From Muraenolepis orangiensis (Eukaryota > Chordata > Actinopteri > Gadiformes > Muraenolepididae): a stretch of DNA of 64,000 bases. Shown in pieces: positions 48,135-57,301 of this stretch (position 1 is its first letter; the number at the start of each line of letters is the position of its first letter). The position numbers and the translations under genes are program-made. The stretch spans positions 30,831,505-30,895,504 of the forward strand of contig CM051005.1 in assembly GCA_027704905.1 (NCBI GenBank), given 5' to 3'. Under the pieces are notes generated by a model. The model was not told the origin of the DNA and searched no databases. It was given only the letters and a program-made list of their open reading frames with translations.

Positions 48135-51100
48135 TTAAAACTTCAATGTTAGAGAGTCATTCTCCCCTAGTGAGCACAGAACCTGCCCAACAGCCCACAC
48201 ATCCAGAAACCCCTGCAGATGATTGATCAGCGTATAGTACGCATGCTCCACCCTCAGACGCGCTGCCATTAGCCCCCTCAGACAGAGCACTGCATCCGTC
48301 CATCCCACTCCAGCAAGTTGCTTCTTACCACTTTTCCAAATTGCTAATTTTGCATTAGCAAACAAGAAATTCATTAATACCAGGGTTTCCCTCTTTTTCA
48401 GGATGTATTTGGGCCCATGGACAAAAAGTGGTATGGAGAAAACCTCCCCGAACCCTTCCACCCACCCCTGTAACATTATTTTAAGACCAGCCAATCGGGG
48501 ACAGGACACCACTAAATGCTCCAATGTTTCTGCCACAAAACAGAACGGACAGCCAAGCTGTCTCAAGCTGTTTTTGGGGAAAAAGCCAAGCCAAACACAT
48601 CCGTCCACCTCGACTCTCTGACGCCTGCGAGCGAGCTGAGGTTCAGCACCTTTACGCAGCTAAGATATAGCTTCTTTCCACTGCAGGAGCTGAACTCTCC
48701 AGGTGTTAGAGTCCCCAGTGATAGCAGGAGACCATCCTCCTCTCTCCATTCCCCCACCGCAGGACCCACACTCAAGGCCGGAAAAACATAATCATGTCCC
48801 TTTCTCCACTGGTCAGCCAGATCTGCATCCAGAGCAAAAGTCCGGTGGGATGGCGACAGCGACTGCCACACCTCATCTACCAGGTTCTCCAGAACTCGGA
48901 TTGATCGAATGCCCGTCACCTCAGCCAGTTCTTCTGTGGAGATCCCTGTCAAATGGCCAAGTTTTACCACTCCCGCTTCAACGAACGCATTTCTTAGGGT
49001 GGCCGAAGAAAAAAGGGTTCCAGGAAAAAAAACGGTGTCAAACAGCGGCTCTTCAAACAGCCACATCCCAGGCCGGGGGTCGGGTGGTCTGGTAAAACTC
49101 AGAATCTTCCAGGCATTGATGACTGAGCAGTAAAAAGGTGCAAGTCCAGTTATCTCATACGCAGGGGCCTTCAGCAGAAACAGGTGTTTATCAAAACCAA
49201 AGCCCCCTGCCCTCCAGAGTAACAGCCGGGCCATAGCCAGCCAGCAGGGAGAGGCACCATACAGCAGCCGCTGAGCAGCCTGCAGTCTAAACGCAGCAGC
49301 CCTCGCAGTAATGTCCATAAGGCCCTGTCCCCCCTCCGCCACAGGCAGGTACAGGACCGATGCTGGCACCCAGTGATGACCCGACCAGAAGAAATCCACG
49401 AGGAGCCGCTGCAGTTGTTTCATGAGGCCCGGCGGTGGGGTTAACACCTGGAGTCTGTGCCACAGAGACGAGGCAACCAGATTGTTGGCTACAAGAACTC
49501 TTCCCCTGTAGGACAGCTGGGGTAACAGCCATTTCCATTTGGCTAGTTTTGCTTGCACCTTTCCCAGCAATCCCTCCCAGTTCTATGCCACCATGTCCTC
49601 AGACCCCAACCAAACTCCCAGGACCTTTAAACCCCTGTTTCCCCAGCCAAGGCCACCAGGAAGACTGGGCCTATTTCCTACACTCCACTGACCTACCAAA
49701 ACTGCCTCACTCTTCTCCCAGTTAACTTTGGCTGAAGCAGCCTTCCTATACAAAGCTAAACTGTCCTGTAGCTCCTGGATATCTCGCTGACCCTGGATAA
49801 AAACACTGACATCATCAGCATAAGCTGATACAACCACCGGGGGGGCCTGAGCTGACTCTGGCAGACACAGGCCCCTCAGCCGGTTTCTAAGTCTGCACAA
49901 AAGGGGCTCGATGGCAATACTATATAATAGGCCTGAGATAGGGCAGCCCTGCCTGATCCCCCTTTTAACTGGTACAGGTCTACTCAGCCCTCCCCCCACC
50001 TTCACAACACAACATGCATCACTGTACAAACACTTCACCCAGGACAAAAAGTGCTCCTCGACACCAAAAGCCTGCAATGTGGCAGCCAGAAAAGTGTGAT
50101 CCACACGATCAAACGCCTTCTCCTGGTCAATAGAAATAATACCAACATTTAAATTATACAGTTTGCAAACATCAAAAGTGTCTCTCATCAAAAACAAATT
50201 GTCCACAATTGATCTGCCAGGGATGCAATATGTCTGATCAGTACCAATAAGAAGTTCGATAAAACACTTCAGTCTGTTAGCTAGAACCTTTGACAGTATC
50301 TTATAGTCCGTACATAAGAGAGCCACAGGTCTCCAATTCTTCAGCAGGGTTAAATCTCCTTTCTTAGGCAACAGTGAAATCACTGCACGCCTACAGGAAG
50401 CTGGAAGAGACCCTTTCCCAAAGGACTCCATCAATACGTCCAACAAATCTTGTCCTAGCATACTCCAAAAGTGTTTAAAAAAAGTCTGCAGGTAAAGCGT
50501 CTATGCCCGGAGCCTTGCCGGAGGCCATCTGTGTCACCGCAGAGGTCAGTTCCTCCAGCGTAATGTCAGAGCCCAGGGTGTCACTTTCGGCTGGACTCAG
50601 CTGTGGAAGACCCTGAAAAAGTTCATCAGCAGCTTCCACGTCACAACCTTCGGCTTTGAACAGGTCTGTGTAGAAGGACACTGCATGCCTCCTCATCTCA
50701 GCAGGTTCAGAGGTTACCTGTCCATCGGGGAGACGCAGACATACCATCTGCTTCCTTTGGCCCACAGACCTCTCCAGGTTGAAGAAAAAGGTGGTTGGTG
50801 CATCAATGTCTCTCATAGAAGTAAAACGGGCTCTGATCAGAGCTCCCTTGGCTTTCTCCTGAAGAAAACAGTTAAGCTGTTGTTGTTTTAGGAGGGACTG
50901 TTCTATATTTCGAGCAGACACACTCTCTAACTCTCTGATCTCCCTCTCTAACTGCTCTATAGCTCTCCTAATGTTTGCAGTGGAGTAGGCTGTATACTGT
51001 TGGCAGAACACTCTAATCTGAGCCTTTCCTACCTCCCACCACTGACTCAGGGAGGGAAAAGACTCTTTCTTTGATTTCCAGTTGATCCAGAACAATTTAA

Positions 51101-51900
51101 AATTCTCACAGAAAATCAAATCTTGTAGAATTTTAACATTGAACTGCCAGAAAGATCTAGGTTTCTCTGTGTTGGATAAAATCAAATCTAAAGAAACTAA
51201 CTGATGATCTGTAAAACCAACAGGTTGGATGTGACAGTTCACTGCACGAGTAATAAAAGAAGCAGACATGTAGAATCTGTCTAGCCTGGCTGCACTGACT
51301 CCCCCATCTAGCATTCTCATCCAGGTGTATTGTTTAACAGAGGGATGCTTCATCCTCCACACATCCACTAAGTCAGCCTCTCTTATCACCTGTGACAGTA
51401 AAAGGGACGACTGAGAATGAGACTCTCGTCCTATTCTGTCTAAAGTGACATTAGTGCAAACGTTCCAGTCCCCCCCCAGTATAACACACTCCCCCTGTAC
51501 ACTAGTGTCTAGCTTGTCTTTTAATAACTGAAACACAGATACCCGTGCAGGGCCCTGACTGGGTGCATAAACATTAATAAAAGTGAAAAAGAAACCTAAC
51601 AGTTCCACTTTCACCATCAAGGCTCTACCTGCCACTATCTCTGTGCTGGATAACAACTTAATATTTAGAGAGGGGGAGAAAAACACAGCTACTCCAGCAC
51701 TAAGGTTTGAGCCATGACTGAGTACATACTGACCCCCCCCACCACATCCCCCAGTCCGTCTCATTCAGGCTATCACTGTGCGTTTCCTGCAGAAATATCA
51801 CATCTAGTTTTTTCCGATTAAAGAGCTCTAACACTAAAGCTCTTTTCTGTGCACTTCTACCCCCGTTAATGTTTAAAGAAGCAACCCTTAAAGCCTGCAT
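48135..51900 (-). pseudogene. Tx1-clade LINE ORF2 (endonuclease-reverse transcriptase), 3 shifts and 1 stop
   Basis: The start is taken as the ATG giving MQALRVASLNINGG. The endonuclease has SLNINGG, FLQETHS, INVYAPSQGP, LGGDWNVCTN and FTDHQLVSLDL. The RT has GKAPGIDALP, ISLLPKKGDLTLLKNWRPVA, IISIDQEKAFDRVDH (motif A), RGIRQGCPISGLLYSIAIEP (motif B) and VSAYADDVSVF (motif C). The C-terminus has a C-x2-C-x7-H-x4-C finger at CPFCFVAETLEHLVVSC. The breaks are: a frameshift in a C8 run (51732-51740), a frameshift in a run of seven T (50477-50483), a TAG at 49583-49585, and a shift in adjacent T/C/A runs near 48575-48590. All catalytic motifs are otherwise intact. Endonuclease nicks the target and RT copies the RNA there. 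Because the shifts lie in homopolymers, sequencing or assembly error is a real alternative to decay. Confidence 0.85.
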
Positions 51901-51982
51901 TAGAGGAAGGAGATAGAGAAAAAGAACAGACAGGTACACACAGCAGAGAGGAGACACCCAGTGTTGCATGATCATGTTGCAA

Positions 51983-53908
51983 TTATTTAGACCTTTTCAG
52001 TTTCTTCCCTCTTTGGCTTCCTTTCGTAACTTTTTTCATAGCAGTTACATGCTTCCTGAGACGATAGCGTTTCTTGTCATCCAGCAGGTCTAACCCTACA
52101 ACTTTCTGAAGAGTGCTCACTGTATGAAGAAACTTCTTAGTGTCAGGGAAAAAGTATCTCACTTCCACTGCCTTACCAAAAGACTCATCTAAAAAGACAT
52201 TAATCTCTTCCAAAGAATATATCTCTGCGTTCTGAGAGAGACTATCTGCAACTGAAACACAGTCAGAATCCCCCTCATCGTCTGTGTCCATCTCTGTCAC
52301 CTCATTATTGTCTGCAGCCTGTTGAAGCTCTTTTTGCCGCCCAGAGCCAGACGGCAGCCCCTGCTGTGTGCCAACAGCCTCCACCTGTCCCACAACAGCC
52401 TCCACCTGTCCCACAACAGCAGTCCTCACCTGTCCTGCTACATCATCTCGCCCCCGTTTACCTGTTTCCAAATGTTTCCCTCTCACACTCACTGCACTCT
52501 CTACAGTCCCTGCTTCATCTCTCACGATATTCATCCCTACTTCCTCTGCAGCCCCCGGGGCCCCGGCAGGTGCAACAGCAGCCCCCGCGACAACCGGGTT
52601 CCGCAGCCACGGACCCAGCCGCCCCGGCTGCTCCGGGCTCAGTGGCCCCCTGGTTCCGCGGCCCCGGGCTCGGCGGCCCCGGGCTCGGCGGCCCCGGGTT
52701 CGGCGGCCCCCGGGCTCGGCGCCCCCGGGTTCGGCGCCCCCGGGCTCGGCGCCCCCGGGCTCGGCCGCCCCGGGCCCAGCCGCACCCGGCGGAGCGGCGT
52801 GCCGTCTCCGTGGACATGCACGTTTGTGACCCGACTCCCCGCACTCAAAACACTTTACATTCCCTGAGCTCGCATAGACCATATAAAAACCCTCCTCATG
52901 CCTCACGCGGAAAGACACATCTAGTGTCTGAGTGGGACAATTCAGAAACATGAAAACCTGTCTCCGCAGAGATTGGACATGTTTTAGCTTTTCATCCTTA
53001 CACCCCAGAGCAACAGTGCGGAGATTACTTGCAAACTTACCAAAACGCTTCAGCTCCCGTTCCAGCGCCTCATTGGGGATGAACGGAGGAACGCCAGACA
53101 CAGTGATCCACGTGGACGGTGTCGCCAGCGGTGAAACTTGAACAGATTCCTCGTTTAACACCAATCCGCTCTCGATAAGTTCCGTCACATATTTCTGGTC
53201 TTTCAAAAAGACCACGACCGCTTTGTTCATGCGGGAAGCATAGGAGATGTTTACATGACCGACCTGATCCCCCACAGCCAGCAGCACCTGCTCCACTGTG
53301 CTTGACCGGCCTGATCCCCCACAGCCAGCAGCACCTGCTCCACTGTGCTTGTGACCTGATCCCCCACAGCCAGCAACCCCTGCTCCACTGTGCTTGTGGC
53401 CTGATCCCCCACAGCCAGCAGCACCTGCTCCACTGTGCTTGACCGACCTGATCCCCCACAGCCAGCAGCACCTGCTCCACTGTGCTTGTGACCTGATCCC
53501 CCACAGCCAGCAACCCCTGCTCCACTGTGCTTGTGGCCTGATCCCCCACAGCCAGCAGCACCTGCTCCACTGTGCTTGTGACCTGATCCCCCACAGCCAG
53601 CAGCACCTGCTCCACTGTGCTTGTGACCTGATCCCCCACAGCCAGCAGCACCTGCTCCACTGTGCTTGTGACCTGATCCCCCACAGCCAGCAGCACCTGC
53701 TCCACTGTGCTTGTGACCTGATCCCCCACAGCCAGCAGCACCTGCTCCACTGTGCTTGTGACCTGATCCCCCACAGCCAGCAGCACCTGCTCCACTGTGC
53801 TTGTGACCTGATCCCCCACAGCCAGCAGTACCTGCTCCACTGTGCTGCCTGAGCCACCACCCGCACTCCGTGTCTCAGAGACACCGGCGGCGCCCCGAAG
53901 GACGCCAT
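51983..53908 (-). CDS. Tx1-clade LINE ORF1 with minisatellite-expanded N-terminus
   Basis: The frame is open from ATG at 53908 (MASFGAPPVSLRHGVRVV) to 51983, 641 codons. The ORF1 protein binds element RNA and escorts it. After 20 residues a 45-bp tandem repeat takes over and is read in three frames in turn: nine units as AQWSRCCWLWGIRSQ-like, three as HSGAGAAGCGGSGHK-like and one as STVEQVLLAVGDQVG. Then the normal domain follows: NISYASRMNKAVVVFLKDQK, VSGVPPFIPNEALERELKRF, LRRQVFMFLNCPTQTLDVSF. The zinc knuckle CFECGESGHKRAC has one residue fewer than C-x2-C-x4-H-x4-C. A GC-rich GAEPG repeat then changes frame into RRARG. The C-terminal part is acidic, then basic, ending KKLKRSK. The native frame is probably the single STVEQVLLAV unit, so the other repeat peptides are likely by-products. 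Confidence 0.75.
   Translation of the reverse strand: MASFGAPPVSLRHGVRVVAQAAQWSRYCWLWGIRSQAQWSRCCWLWGIRSQAQWSRCCWLWGIRSQAQWSRCCWLWGIRSQAQWSRCCWLWGIRSQAQWSRCCWLWGIRSQAQWSRCCWLWGIRPQAQWSRGCWLWGIRSQAQWSRCCWLWGIRSVKHSGAGAAGCGGSGHKHSGAGVAGCGGSGHKHSGAGAAGCGGSGRSSTVEQVLLAVGDQVGHVNISYASRMNKAVVVFLKDQKYVTELIESGLVLNEESVQVSPLATPSTWITVSGVPPFIPNEALERELKRFGKFASNLRTVALGCKDEKLKHVQSLRRQVFMFLNCPTQTLDVSFRVRHEEGFYMVYASSGNVKCFECGESGHKRACPRRRHAAPPGAAGPGAAEPGGAEPGGAEPGGAEPGGRRTRGRRARGRRARGRGTRGPLSPEQPGRLGPWLRNPVVAGAAVAPAGAPGAAEEVGMNIVRDEAGTVESAVSVRGKHLETGKRGRDDVAGQVRTAVVGQVEAVVGQVEAVGTQQGLPSGSGRQKELQQAADNNEVTEMDTDDEGDSDCVSVADSLSQNAEIYSLEEINVFLDESFGKAVEVRYFFPDTKKFLHTVSTLQKVVGLDLLDDKKRYRLRKHVTAMKKVTKGSQRGKKLKRSK
52600..52790. 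repeat. GC-rich 15-bp repeat within ORF1
   Basis: Units of GGCCCCGGGCTCGGC, one of them 16 bp long, follow each other about ten times. They give GAEPG in one frame and RRARG in another. The extra base switches the ORF1 frame inside the array. Confidence 0.8.
53263..53853. repeat. 45/47-bp minisatellite in ORF1, 13 units
   Basis: The unit is CCTGATCCCCCACAGCCAGC plus AGCACCTGCTCCACTGTGCTTGTGA. Eleven units are 45 bp or an end variant. Two units (53263-53309 and 53400-53446) have GACCGG or GACCGA in place of GTGA and are 47 bp long. All units are open in all three minus-strand frames. Confidence 0.95.
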
Positions 53909-54051
53909 CCCCGCCCCGAGGCACGGAAAAAACACTAAATGAAACGATTAACCGAACTCACAAAGAGTACAACTATCCCAACGGAAGATCATACAGTTAA
54001 AGAAACCAAAAAAAAAATCCCTCTTCCCTCTTCAAACACACCTCCACCACA

Positions 54052-54198
54052 GAAGAAGAAGAAGAAGAAGAAGAAGAAGAAGAAGAAGAAGAAGAAGAAG
54101 AAGAAGAAGAAGAAGAAGAAGAAGAAGAAGAAGAAGAAGAAGAAGAAGAAGAAGAAGAAGAAGAAGAAGAAGAAGAAGAAGAAGAAGAAGAAGAAGAA
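54052..54198. repeat. (GAA)n at the 5' border of the Tx1 LINE
   Basis: 49 nearly pure GAA units, (TTC)n in element orientation. Long lysine, serine, phenylalanine or leucine frames through it are artefacts. Confidence 0.95.
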
Positions 54199-54725
54199 AA
54201 GCAAAATACAACAAAAAAGCCATCAATAAAAAGGCAGAAGAATAATAAGGACAATGAAAAAAAGAGGGAACACAGACAGAAGAGAGAAGTTAAGGAAATT
54301 GAGGCCGCTTCAGAAACAGTGTAAGAATATCCTCACTGAGGGCAGATGAGGCCCATTAAGTACCCCAGCACCATTCCAAATGGCCCACATAAGGATGCTA
54401 AACGAGCACCAGGGGGATATTAAATGATGTGAAAACTGCCTTCCAGAATAATTAACTTTGCCAAATTATTTTTGTCCTTATCACAAACAAGGCTCATTTA
54501 AGGTCCTTAATGAGCACATCATCAATATTGCAATGGTGGAGTAAATAAAACAAAAACAGCTGACAGGAAAAAAATAATACACTCAAATCAATACTCAATG
54601 TAGTGAAGATAGAACTAGAAAGTCTTTCAAGTGACGAGCCAGATAATCTCATACTTTATCCACGTCTAAAACACCAAATTAATCTAAAATACTAACAGTA
54701 CTGACTATATTAACCTCCCTCTTAC

Positions 54726-54941
54726 CTGATTGGTGTTGGGTGTTTTCTGCAGCGTCTGCATTGGTTGGTGCCGAGGAGCCACACTTGGACTGTGGAATGG
54801 TCCGCTAATGGTGACCGGGCTGGTGTCCGGGTAGATCAGAGCGGCTTTGAGCAGACTGATGGAGTTGAACTGCACCGCTGACAGACAGCCGGTGAAACCC
54901 AGCAGGGCCAGGCGAGCCAGCTCTGGATCCAACTCCTCGGA
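54726..54941 (-). pseudogene. cntnap5-like: cntnap-like exon (end of last laminin-G domain), right copy, 1-nt deletion
   Basis: The minus strand reads SEELDPELARLALLGFTGCL and continues through PLKAAL-equivalent LLKAAL to TISGP, like the left copy. Then one base is missing (GGACCATTCCACAG against GGACCATTGGTCCAG in the left exon), so the S-K-C-G segment is out of frame. A TGA or TAG would follow at the start of the last exon. Relative to the left copy there is also a 16-nt deletion just after the acceptor and a 3-nt insertion near the 3' end. The donor is CAG/GTAAG. The acceptor has tandem AGs, and use of 54941 in phase 0 would fit an alternative donor (AGA/GTGCCC) of the 98-nt exon. The deletion is not in a homopolymer. 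It may be a true null, a polymorphism or an assembly error. Its position between exons 59849 and 46937 makes it the expected exon of the minus-strand gene. Confidence 0.75.
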
Positions 54942-55316
54942 CTCTGAGGAGGGGAAATTCAGAGAGAGGAAGCAAAATACTCAGATTTATAGTAATGAAA
55001 TTACTACTGATTAAAAGCTGGCTTGTTATTCATGTAATTCCACGCAATCAGTTATTGTCAAACAGCCACAGAGCAGGTTAATGTAGGGCTAAAAGACACA
55101 GACTTATAAAATAACGAAGGGAAATTGCAGTTACAATCAAGTTAACACTAATGAGTAAACAGTGATTTCACGGAACATTGAGGGCAACAATGCTATTTAA
55201 ATGCATTAGCAGATTCACAGAGCTGGATATGCAGGTAGCATGTTTGGTAGCTTGTGTCAGTGATGAGTGTTAAAAGAGTCAACACACACCCAAACCAAAC
55301 AGCAGGGAGAGTCAGA

Positions 55317-55395
55317 ATCAGAAGGCATTTATTGTCATTGTGCAAGTACAACGAAAATGTGTAGCAATCCTCAAGACACTCTTAAAAACAACAAT
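55317..55395 (-). mobile_element. LINE 3'-tail fragment (pair of 735-812)
   Basis: CAGAAGGCATTTATTGTCATT and GTGCAAGTACAACGAAAATG on plus are the inverse of the left-arm fragment. Confidence 0.45.
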
Positions 55396-55696
55396 TGAAA
55401 AATATGAATTATTTAAAAACTAAGCTTAAAAAAAAAATATATATATATATATATACACGTATTATGTTTGCCCTCGACACACGGTAGTGCTCATTAAAAA
55501 TGGATTCCCATGCTGCTAACAAATGCAAACCAAGGTCATGAGCCATAACAGGGCACACATTAGAACCCACTTTGTTGTGACTAAAGTGTGTTTTGGTTCT
55601 CATGCATTTGGTTGACTGCTGGCTATTGCTATAGATGTGTAGTTATACTTGTTGTTTGGACCCAAGCGCATGAAGAGGGATCCCCCACAAAGGGAT

Positions 55697-55917
55697 AAGA
55701 GGCAGGATAGCTCAGTCTGTTGGGACTTGGCTTGGGAACTGGAAGGGCGCCGGTTTAAGCCCCAGAAACTCTTGGGCACTGCCGAGGTGCCCTTGAGCAA
55801 GGCACCAGACCCCTGCACTGCCCTCCGGGCAGCTGTTTATAAAATAGCTGCCCACTGCTCCTAATACTAGGATGGGTCAAATGCAGAGGAACTAATTTCA
55901 CTGTGTGTGACCAATAA
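55697..55917 (+). mobile_element. tRNA-derived SINE (type 2)
   Basis: The sequence begins AGGCAGGATAGCTCAGTCTG. It has a B-box-like GGCGCCGGTTTAAGCCCC, the GAGGTGCCCTTGAGCAAGGC body, the TAATACTAGGATGGGTCAAA segment, and ends TTCACTGTGTGTGACCAATAAA. It is the cleanest type-2 copy. Confidence 0.85.
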
Positions 55918-56278
55918 AGGGTTGAATCAATCCTCCAGATTTAGAACAGTGAAATGATTTCTTATTAATAAATAAACAGAAGTCATAATACTGTGGTGGA
56001 GGCGGGAGTGACGTCACAGGGGCTGTAGCAGGCGGAATCGGGGGTAGGCAGACGAGGGTTGCAGAAGGAGGGATGGTCCTCAGACAGGCGGGGGTCATCG
56101 GTCAAACAAGGTATGCAGAGCAGGGACAACGATCTGGCAGAGAGTATAGTGAGGGGTTTATGTAGAGGAACGAGCAGGTGAATTCATTGAACCAATCAGC
56201 AGAGAGCAGACAGTCAATTTGCTGCAGCTAAAAGGAGGGTGTGGCCGACCAAATAGGCGGGGAACAATTTCATCCAGT

Positions 56279-56518
56279 GGGCGGCAGTATAGCTCAGGAG
56301 GTAGAGCGGTCGCCTCACAACCGAAAGGTCGCTGGTTCGACCCTCCTAGCAAAAACTGTCGAGGTGTCCTTGAGCAAGACACCCTAACCCTAAAACTGCT
56401 CCTGACGTGTCTCCTTGCATGGCTGACTCCGCCGTCGGTGTATGATTGGGTGATGTGAGGCATGACTTGTAAATCGCTTTGGATATAAGCGCTATATAAA
56501 AGCCGGCATTATTATTAT
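56279..56518 (+). mobile_element. tRNA-derived SINE (type 1)
   Basis: GGGCGGCAGTATAGCTCAGG plus AGGTAGAGCGGTCGCCTCAC form the A-box half, and GGTCGCTGGTTCGACC the B box. The body and tail AAAAGCCGGCATTATTATTA follow. It is too diverged and too long at the 3' side to be a tRNA gene. Confidence 0.85.
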
Positions 56519-56770
56519 CCAAGTGGGGTGAGTGAGCATTGTTGGTGGCAGCTATAAGAGCAACTTTGTGGACTGAGAGCAGTGTTCCTCAAGTCCATAA
56601 ATTCAAACAGTAACTCTTCCATTACTGCACACCGTCTGTTATCAGTAAGTCACCCTTCTAGAACAAAATCATCTTTCTGTTATTTGATTCTGTTTTTTTC
56701 CCCCGGAGGTGGGAAAAAAGGATCTATCAAGACAGTGCCTAAGGGCTGTACGATATAGTCATAGACTAGA

Positions 56771-56794
56771 GTATATATATATATACGTATATAC

Positions 56795-56832
<38 letters not shown>

Positions 56833-56914
56833 ATTCTGCTAAGTGAGTTGGACATAGGACACAGAAAGGACAACGCATTAACTACCCTGTCCAATCCATT
56901 AAAAATACTTACAT

Positions 56915-56961
<47 letters not shown>
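56771..56961. repeat. (AT)n and (CA)n microsatellites
   Basis: TATATA with TACGTA interruptions at 56771-56830 and CA units at 56914-56961. Confidence 0.9.
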
Positions 56962-56963
<2 letters not shown>

Positions 56964-57108
56964 GTAATGGCCGTATATTGAGTGTTATTGATTGCGTCCA
57001 AGTGTCATCCCACAAGACAAGTACATCATCAGTACATGTCCAACAGTTTACTCTCTTCATTACAGGCTAGACCAATTATACACATCCTCATTACAATCCT
57101 AAATGTCA

Positions 57109-57233
57109 CACACACACACACACACACACACACAAGCCTGTAATTGCTCAGATGTTTGAGTCCACTTTGCGATATATAGCAAAATATATGAGTATATATA
57201 TATATATAAGTGTGTGTCTCTGCGAGTGAGAGA

Positions 57234-57298
<65 letters not shown>
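57109..57298. repeat. (CA)n, (TA)n and (GA)n microsatellites
   Basis: CA at 57109-57134, TA at 57194-57208 and GA at 57245-57298. Confidence 0.9.

Positions 57299-57301
<3 letters not shown>

Larger units (their letters stand above)
47921..54051 (-). mobile_element. Tx1-clade LINE, nearly full length, in a (TTC)n target
   Basis: In element orientation it has a 5' UTR (54051-53909), ORF1 (53908-51983), an 82-bp gap, ORF2 (51900-48135) and a 3' UTR ending ...AAAAATCAAAT. (TTC)n lies directly on both sides. ORF1 with a zinc knuckle, an apurinic-type endonuclease, and an RT with a C-terminal C-C-H-C finger identify a Tx1/L1-Tx1 clade element. From memory, some fish families of this group insert specifically into microsatellites, TTC repeats included. 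The left arm carries the related site without the element. It is the most complete transposon in the window. Confidence 0.85.
34860..55643 (-). repeat. Right arm of the large inverted duplication
   Basis: This is the reverse-complement partner of 446-9600. It is longer because of arm-specific insertions: SINEs at 35201, 41801 and 47206, a Rex1 LINE at 37905, an L2-like LINE at 40870 and the Tx1-clade LINE at 47921. It also carries the last cntnap exon, which has no counterpart in the left arm. Confidence 0.8.

Noticed and set aside
53070..53924. 284-codon minus frame with STVEQVLLAVGDQVTS repeats as the true ORF1 start
   Set aside because: It starts with GTG, runs out of frame after the two 47-bp units and ends before the conserved ORF1 domain. 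The ATG at 53908 leads through to the domain and the stop at 51983.
53939..54254. Poly-lysine, poly-serine, poly-leucine and poly-phenylalanine frames
   Set aside because: They are four readings of one (GAA)n tract.
56279..56360. tRNA gene
   Set aside because: A- and B-box-like segments are present, but the sequence continues into a shared SINE body and tail, and no cloverleaf with an anticodon arm could be supported.
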